In this document: one piece after another, positions 57,411 through 64,000 of the stretch | How the letters are laid out: every line of letters begins with the position of its first letter | Position numbering within the stretch: position 1 is the stretch's first letter | DNA from: Laccaria trichodermophora | Lineage: Eukaryota > Basidiomycota > Agaricomycetes > Agaricales > Hydnangiaceae | Assembly (NCBI GenBank): GCA_018417955.1 | Contig: JACTVC010000019.1 | Coordinates: 1,116,001-1,180,000, forward strand | Reading direction: 5' to 3' | Length of the DNA: 64,000 bases | Translations under genes and position numbers: made by a program | The notes under the pieces: generated by a model | Databases searched by the model: none | The model's input: only the letters and a program-made list of their open reading frames with translations | Told to the model about the DNA's origin: nothing

Positions 57411-59036
57411 TTATGACGGTATGTCGGAGGTGGTTTTTCTACCCTTGCCCAGCTCCCCGATACTGTAAATGACAACATCCCCATCATCGTCAATCAATGC
57501 AATATCTGGAAGACCGGGCGCCACAACTCCTAGCCATAGAGCTAGGACCAGTGCATCCTTCGAACTCGGATTCACATACCCCACACCGAGATGCAATAAG
57601 GCATACGCCCGTACGCCACGTCTGGGTAAACGATCGGAATCTACGTATTGAAACGGAATGTAAAGCTGGCGCAGGCGCTCGCACTCCCGAAAAAAGGGGA
57701 CCAGGTCGCAGATAGAAACCGCCAATTCTCCACGAAAAGGAACGATGCAACCTACATCGACCCGAATAGAAACGAGGTTTATCCATGCAAAAGCCATTTG
57801 CGTCACAAGACCCGGGTGGGCGGGAAAAGGGGAACCTGCACAGAGAGGCTCAGATTGCGGAGGGAGAAATCGAGGAGTGGTTGGAACGTGTGCAAACTAT
57901 AACCAGGACTTATCGGCATCAACGGTGGTGGGTTGATGTCTGATGCCTGCTTCTTGAACAATATTTCAAGGCTATTGAAAGAATTTGGTAGGCAAATGCG
58001 GCGTATTTGATGGGATATTGCGTTCAAGTCCTCTTCAAAGGGAAGAATTTCGTTGATTGAGATGGAGATACGGGTCACCTTCGGAATGCTGCCCATACAC
58101 TGGAAGAATACGATCGCAACCTTGGCTTGAGTAACACCAATATCTAGTCTGACCAGGTGGTCAAAGGATAGCGAACTCAAGGGAAGATCAGGTATTGTCG
58201 TTTCTTGGAGATGAATCGTTAGATGTCGAAGAGAAGGAAACCTCCCTATCCGGGTGAATGAGAGGGGTGAAAGGAATGCACAATCAAGAAGTACAGTTTG
58301 CAAGTTACTTTGGTTTTGAGGATTGGCGAATAAGTCGATTCGGCGGGCATTGCGTGGAAAGTAGCGGCCGTAAAGTCTCAACCTCAGATTACGAAGCGAC
58401 GGTGTGCGTTCGCTGAGGTCTGACATGAGGTCTAGAATCCCCTCAGAATGTGAATGGTGGGCGTGATATTCGATTGATAAATATTGCGTCCCGTACGAGG
58501 GAATGTGGGGCAGGAGGTCATCCAGCCAGCCCTTAGGTCGCGTAATTGTGACGGCAAGTCTTCTCAACGAAGGAAAAAGAGGGGTAGAGACCAAGGCTCT
58601 CTGGATGGCGTCAAGCACATTGGGGATCGTCATGTAATGCAGAAGGCGATCATATGCGTCATCCTTGTCTGAATAGGACAAGATTGACATGCAGCGCGCA
58701 TATTGCCTGAAAGGCATCCAAATGGCAACTTCGCATCCTGAATCTGGTCCAACCATGATGCCAAGCTACCAGGGAATAAAAGCCTGAAATTTTGCAAGTT
58801 TTAGAAGAACTCACATTGTCCTCAGACTCGGAGTGATGGCCTAGAATGGGCTTCGGAGCGCAACGAAGGAGAGGCCCAAGGCTAAATTGGTGGCATTTCC
58901 ACAATACACGTAAAGCCACGGACAAGAACGAACGACAGACGAGAGCCATATGGAGAAGATCGCATGGGGATGTTAGGAAAAGAAGAGTTTGTTCGAGAAG
59001 TTCGTGAATGTTCAAAACTGGGTGTTGGCTAGGCAT
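57411..59036 (-). pseudogene. F-box/LRR-like protein gene with a frameshift
   Basis: Starts MPSQHPVLNIHELLEQTLLF, an F-box-like first helix (LHMALVCRSFLSVALRVLW), then an intron (GTGAGT..TAG, about 58764-58812). LRR-like segments follow (LFPSLRRLAVTITRP, SLRNLRLRLYGRYFP, FPSLRHLTIHLQET, NSFNSLEILFKK). The frame ends at 57803 with LFPPTRVL, but the next frame continues at once with LVTQMAFAWINLVSIRVDVG and RQLYIPFQYVDSD to 57411, as the family normally does. A one-base shift in the C-rich tract near 57803-57830 explains it: a real lesion or an assembly error. F-box proteins choose targets for ubiquitin ligases; this family is greatly expanded in mushrooms. Confidence 0.7.
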
Positions 59037-59103
59037 GATTCGAGACTAGTACGGGATGCATCGAACACCGGCCCTTGCTATTAAATGAAATAACATCCAG
59101 CTT

Positions 59104-59300
59104 GAGATTTTGAGAGTTCGTGGTATTGCCGAGTCCGAACTTGAACATGACGGGGGAAGTTGGGGGGAAGTAGGTAGTACGTCACCATCATAGCCTGGGC
59201 CTGATGATGCCAACTCGACGGTGTGATTTTGAGAGTTCGTGGTAAGTATTGCCAAGTCCAACATGACGAGGGAAGTAAGTAGTACGTCACTATCATACTC
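59104..59300. repeat. Tandem duplication of a ~120-bp unit
   Basis: GATTTTGAGAGTTCGTGGTA, TTGCC(G/A)AGTCC, CATGACG(G/A)GGGAAGT and AGTAGTACGTCAC recur in order at about 59104-59190 and 59222-59300. No gene is carried. Confidence 0.75.
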
Positions 59301-59588
59301 GAGTAGCATGTTGACTCGGTGAGTAGCGTCAATCAAAATTGGGAATTTGAAAACAAAACTCAGGGACCAAAGGGGACCACACTCAAGCAACTTATCGTGA
59401 AAACGTCATTAAGTTCAGGTTCGTAGCCTTTCTGGAATACTTAGTGTCAAGCTTCCGATGACGCATTCTCATACTAGTTCTGCCTTTGCAAAAGGTTTTC
59501 AACGCGTCAACCCTGATGAAGATTTTACAATAAAGTCCAGCGGGGCAGCGTCGAGGAAATCACCCAACCCAGCTTTACCATAGCGTAC

Positions 59589-60875
59589 ATGGATCCTCCT
59601 TCGAACATCTCCAGCCTCCCGCTGAAAATTCAGTTATTCTACGCTACTATGGGAACGCCTAATAAGCCGGGCAAATTAGTTCATTATGATGCCGCGACTG
59701 GAGATCTTATTGCGTATCTCTGGTAAGCCGAAGAACGCTTGCCACTCTGAACGTCCTCTTCATCATCCTTCAAGATTACTAACAAAATTCAATGTAGGCC
59801 AATTAACCACCGCCGGGATCGCATCCCCCCTGCTCTGTTTGCCTGTTATCGTTCGAAGCATCACTTTCGCAATCCCAATTGCTTTTGTCCGCAACAGACT
59901 GGCGATTTGATCGGCAAAGAGACGTCCGTGTTTATGCCAACAGAGGGACCATTTAGATACCGATATATTGCCGCGTGCGCTACCGACGAATGCCTTTATG
60001 TTGGTGAGTCGTTTACAGGGAAATCATCATGCTGGAATGCTTATGATACGTATATGCTCAAGCTCCTTTGTTTTTCTTCCATCACCTATCAGACGACGCA
60101 ATCATGTACTATCCTCGTCGCAGTAAGTGTCATATCTGTTCAGGATCATCGTTAACCGTCCATCCATGCTGTTTGCAGTCGACGGAGATCCAGGCCCATC
60201 TCCAGTTCTGCACATTTCTGAGATTCAGCGCGCTGGCGGGTGGGCCGGCTTGAACATCACCGACAATAATGGAGATGCAATGTCTGACGTTGCCACGGAT
60301 ATATCGGATCCAAACATTTCCGACGGACAAGCCATAGCCTCAGTGCGACAGTCAATTCCTTGTCATCGACCCCAATTTCGTCCGTATCACCTCTGTTGAA
60401 TGGCCATTCAATTTTCTCAATTTTGGCATTAGATCTTTGTAGTGCAAATATTGTCACCTGGGACATGCCGCATCACCCTCCCCTCTCATTTTATGGAATG
60501 ACTTTGAATCTGGACGCTGTTATCAAGCCTGGGGTACTCGTTGACGACTTTCTCGGATCTGTGTCCCTTTGTTCCTGCGGGATTTTGACTTCGATTCGTG
60601 CATTCTCTGCCCACAACTGTCAAGTTTCTGCCAAACGTGAGTCGTAGCATTAGCCTTTCAATACTTCATAACTAAAATTTGTTCTTGGATAAGCCCTCAC
60701 TTTTGGGGTCAACCCAATCAGTGAGATTCTTCGGAAGCTTGACTGTCTTGTTGACCCAGGTGTCCCCGTCGAACAATTTCTGGCTGTTGTAGTTCAGTGC
60801 ACCTGCGGTGTTATGACCACTCGAAGGGCTTTCCTTGCCCATAGGTGCCATCGAGTTCTCTTCATGACTTTGTAA
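59589..60875 (+). CDS. Cys-rich protein with two C-terminal CxC/H/C modules
   Basis: Exon 1 starts MDPPSNISSLPLKIQLFYAT; exon 2 (PINHRRDRIPPALFACYRSK, then CFCPQQTG, ACATDECLYV) joins in phase. Then come DDAIMYYPRR and DGDPGPSPVLHISEIQRAGG with LNITDNNGDAMSD. A frame change near 60345 is needed to reach FLVIDPNFVRITSVEWPFNFL, so splicing there is unsure. The end has two similar modules, LDAVIKPGVLVDDFLGSV + CSCGILTS + AHNC and LDCLVDPGVPVEQFLAVV + CTCGVMTT + AHRC, each on its own exon. The C-x-C...H-x2-C spacing suggests a small zinc-binding unit. No known family was recognised. Confidence 0.5.
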
Positions 60876-61065
60876 CCTACTCCATTGTTGCCGTGCAGTT
60901 GTAATCTATTTCAAATATATTTTTTGCCATGACAAGCTACAATACAACCAAGTCATTGAAAAACTCTGTACAAGCTTTGTTTGATTAGAATCATGGCAGG
61001 AGAATGGATGGAAGTTGTACATTTGGTAAAATAAACAAGAGAAAGAAGGGTTGTCCGCCTAAAAG

Positions 61066-61486
61066 TTACATCACAATATTGCTTTTCGCCCGCTTTAGGA
61101 GCTCGATTTCCTTCTCAGCCCTAGTCAGCATACGGCTGATGACCTCTGCCTCAACGACTGCCGGCGCCTCTGCATATATATAGCGACGAAGGCGCTGTTC
61201 TGCTTCGTATTGTTTGAGGAGGGCATCCATGAACTCTGGGCTCCCATCTTCCTCAATAACATGGACGAGCATATTTGGCAGCATATGCCAGGCCTTCCAG
61301 TCACAAGCGTCAACAGTGATACTCTGTAAAACAGGATGTGGCACTCACAAGCCTTGATCCATCAATGCCATACACTAAATCATGGTAGCCATGAAAGACA
61401 AAAACTTGTGGATCATGAAAAGGGTTGGTGCGTGTGCTACTGCTACTTAGAGGGCGTTCGTGGTGAGGGCGTTGGATAGTAGCCAT
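61066..61486 (-). CDS. Small helical protein, unknown
   Basis: Exons 61486-61376 and 61323-61066 give 122 residues with phase 0. It starts MATIQRPHHERPLSSS, then FHDPQVFVFHGYHDL, and after a 52-nt intron SITVDACDWKAWHML, then a charged helix (DALLKQYEAEQRLRRYIYAE, ISRMLTRAEKEIELLKRA). A TATAAAA-type box lies about 30 bp upstream. I recognise no family. An alternative is that the second exon belongs to a longer decayed gene, but the splice signals and frame fit well. Confidence 0.5.
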
Positions 61487-61515
61487 CTTGTGATGGTGAA
61501 AGTAACAGTGGGGGT

Positions 61516-61523
61516 GTTTTATA
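61516..61523 (-). promoter_or_regulatory. TATA box of the gene at 61066-61486
   Basis: TATAAAAC on minus, 30-37 bases upstream of the ATG at 61486. A very short leader is implied. Confidence 0.4.
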
Positions 61524-62860
61524 CACTACGTGACAGGTTCAGCTTCCGAATCCCACGGTGGTCACAGATCAAGAAGATCTGTCCCGATTCGGGACATTAG
61601 TCCAAAATGACGTAATTTAAAATGTCATGTGATTGAAATCTGAGAAATACCGTCATCGCAGTACTAAACCTGAATCGGAATTGAGAGGGATTGACGTGAC
61701 TCGATCCCGGGGCTCCGATACACTAATTCTAGCAAATAACGAGTTGAGTTTATACCTTTTCGTTTTTTTAATTTTTTTGCGAGGGACATGCCCGATACTT
61801 ACTAAGTAATCTTGAGATCACTGAGTTAGATGAAATAAATCTATTGACTCGCAGAAGACTGGGCGCAGGTTCGCGAACCCTAGCCAGGCACATCAATGCA
61901 CACACTGTAAAACTCCATCTACATTTTGAATCTTTGATGGTGATTGGCGCTCAGGTTCAAATGCCAGCACATTGAGTAGACAAGCATAAGTACTAGAAAC
62001 TTCTTGAAGTTAAGGCTGTGGTTCGCCAGCACCGCTCCCTCGCTGCATGCAATGTCTCCGCAAACCCATAGAGGTAGTGTGTCCAGCAGTCATGTGTCTC
62101 ACCATAACCTTCGAATGTTGAGTGCAGTCGCCACCCATGGGTTCGATTCAAGCTAGTTCATCAGAACACGTGCGTTGGAAACAACCCGCCCTAAAGTCTC
62201 CCGATTATCATAAACGCCTCAAGCTCTTCGTACGTTTTCCTTCTTCCCCATCTCCTCCCATTGATTCTATTTTCCCATCTACGTGTATTTCAAGTAGACT
62301 GGAAGTAGTTGGAGTCGTATCTGTACCTTCTTGATAATTGAACCTCCCATGCCGATCTCCAAGCATCAATGAAATGTAACACGCTCGGCATGAAAAACGC
62401 TAAACAAAAGAAAGAGAGCTCTCCCTGCACTAAAGAAATGGACAGACCAATACTAGGCAAATAACACTATCATCGATGAAGTGCAATACATGTCACGTAG
62501 CTCCCTAGTACCGGACTGTTACCACCTTTACGTTCGTATGTACATGCATACCATGCATGCACATGTGCTGATAGAACTACTCTTTCTCTGCTCATAAGCT
62601 ACCCGCTGGTTTTTGGAACAGAAACTCTATTGCATGGCCTTATTTGATATGATGTTGCCTTTCAAACCACGTGATACGTACGCACTGGCCCTAAAGTCAA
62701 CTGCACTAAAATGGCTCGTAAATCAATATCGAGCTTCTTTGCAAGTCCCGTGTACCATTCTTGTAGTTTGCAGTTCGTGAATTCCATTTCCGATAGAAAC
62801 GTTTGTGCTTCGCTAATAAATCTCAAATGACTACAACGTTAATATGAATACCAGGAAAGC
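61524..62860. other. Intergenic, no gene seen
   Basis: About 1.3 kb upstream of the Spt5-like gene. Short ORFs such as 62122-62334 lack exon context. No tRNA or repeat was recognised; GGTTCGATTC at about 62140 has no tRNA around it. Confidence 0.45.
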
Positions 62861-64000
62861 ATGGAATTAGAATACAGTCAGAGACCAACGAAACGTAGAA
62901 AACTCCAAGTACGTTCTTTTCATTCTTGCGAGATTTCGTAACAAAGCTACTATCACGTTATGTATAGTCGCCGAAAGTTCTTCAATTCGTGGATATTGAA
63001 GCACAAGTGTCAGAGGCTGAACTCGACGATCGGGATGACAGTGACCTAGGGTGTATGATAGATTTTACTTATTTCACTGCTGATCCGTTCAAAAAGATGA
63101 TCTTATCAACGATGTTGAAGAAACTGAGTCGATCTCGGGAGATACCCACAGGCACCTTCTCCATGAATCTTTGCTCCCGTCCGATGACGATGCGTTTTGG
63201 GAGAGTTTTCTCGAGCACGTCAGGTCTCCTCATGAAAAAATCGCAGAAGAGGTCCAAGATGTTGAAAATGTGTCTTTATGGGCAGTGGTTGTCAAGGTAA
63301 AAGTTAACGAATATTGGGGGCTTGTCGTGTCATGACTTTTCCACTTAGCCTGGACATGAGGAGCAGATAGTCTTTCAAATTCATCATCGCCTCATTGACC
63401 TCAGGTTTCCAGCGCACTTTCGACCCCCAGCGGTCTTTGGTTGGAAAGCACTACCGGGTAGAGTCTTTTTTGAAGGCGGTTCGCGAGAAATCATTCGCAA
63501 AGTCTGTAATGGCCTTGGAAACGTCATTGTTTCAAACATTTTTAACATCCCGGATCCCAACCCCTCCCTCTTCAATCTTCCGGATACCTTTAGACCAAAA
63601 CGTCATTCATGGGTGAGATTGACCCGCGGTATTTATAAAGGAGATCTCGCCTTCATTCGGAGCATGAAATCCTTGCTCATAAACGTCATCGTGGTACCAC
63701 GCGTCGCTTACGACCCACCTTCTCCCAAAGTCAAAAGAAGCCTGGCCACCGTAAATGAGGATCGAAACGATGAGTCCGATGAAGATTTCGCAGGGTTATA
63801 CAACCCCAATCCCGAGCTGTACAGAAGAGCTTCAACACCGGGGCGGCCTCCGCAGGCACTGTTCAATGCAACGCTGGCGAAGCAACGGTTTCGTCGAGCA
63901 TTTCAGAAGCGAAATAATTTGTTTTTATTCAAAGGAGTCATTTACGATGGCGATGGATATGCGTATTTCAGCAACCTCGACACTGATTGGTATACTCCAG
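62861..64000 (+). CDS. Spt5-like protein, N-terminal part (runs off the window)
   Basis: Starts MELEYSQRPTKRRKLQ, spliced (gtacgt..gtatag) to SPKVLQFVDIEAQVSEAELDDRDD. It then passes a 44-nt intron (donor gtatga near 63052) to LINDVEETESISGD, DDDAFWESFLEHVRSP and SLWAVVVK. After another intron comes an NGN-like part (PGHEEQIVFQIHHRLIDLRFP, VFFEGGSREIIRKVCNG), then SWVRLTRGIYKGDLAFIRS with the KOW-like GxYKGD motif, VVPRVAYDPPSP, and RPPQALFNATLAKQRF up to the edge. True Spt5 assists RNA polymerase II elongation; mushroom genomes also carry many divergent Spt5-like copies, and this short acidic head suggests one of those. The end lies outside the window. Confidence 0.75.

Noticed and set aside
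62130..62160. tRNA-like GGTTCGATTC box
   Set aside because: No matching A box, stems or acceptor at tRNA spacing.

Overview
The window is nuclear DNA of a filamentous basidiomycete, most likely an agaricomycete mushroom. Genes are split by many introns of about 45-60 bp with GT..AG borders. Conserved eukaryotic genes (HIS2, AP-3 beta, TERT, YIF1, DBP7, a Spt5-like gene) sit next to families typical of agaricomycetes: GH79 glycosidase, Plavaka transposase, orphan G-alpha, F-box/LRR, caspase-like C14 and TPR-CHAT proteins. I saw no rRNA, tRNA, CRISPR array or bacterial operon. All exon models are hand splices by reading frame, splice consensus and remembered family features; no alignment was run.

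Layout. 0-4.3 kb: HIS2 (minus) and a secreted GH79 enzyme (plus); the GH79 promoter and signal-peptide end also occur as a rearranged, inverted copy on the far side of HIS2. 4.4-8.3 kb: a coiled-coil protein and AP-3 beta (minus). 8.4-11.2 kb: a gene broken by a 267-bp MITE, a dead copy of the last glutathione peroxidase exon, and the intact peroxidase. 11.3-16.0 kb: telomerase reverse transcriptase. 16.5-21.7 kb: a periplasmic-binding-protein-like gene with a MITE in an intron, a TPR protein, a small membrane protein and YIF1.

21.7-36 kb is the most notable part. Two tandem caspase-fold (C14) genes on plus converge on a TPR-CHAT gene on minus. Both folds keep their His/Cys catalytic residues. 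Scrambled DBP7 fragments lie upstream, intact DBP7 downstream, then two small related genes with Asn-rich motifs. I infer a regulated cell-death or allorecognition island; this is not proven.

36-64 kb is accessory and repeat-rich: minisatellites, a 226-bp MITE with TIRs of about 63 bp, a truncated gamma-tubulin-complex gene, decayed G-alpha and aldo-keto reductase genes, an apparently complete Plavaka transposase (46.8-51.1 kb), a long unknown gene with a tandem exon duplication, a frameshifted F-box gene, a protein ending in two CxC/H/C modules, a small helical protein, and a Spt5-like gene that runs off the right edge.
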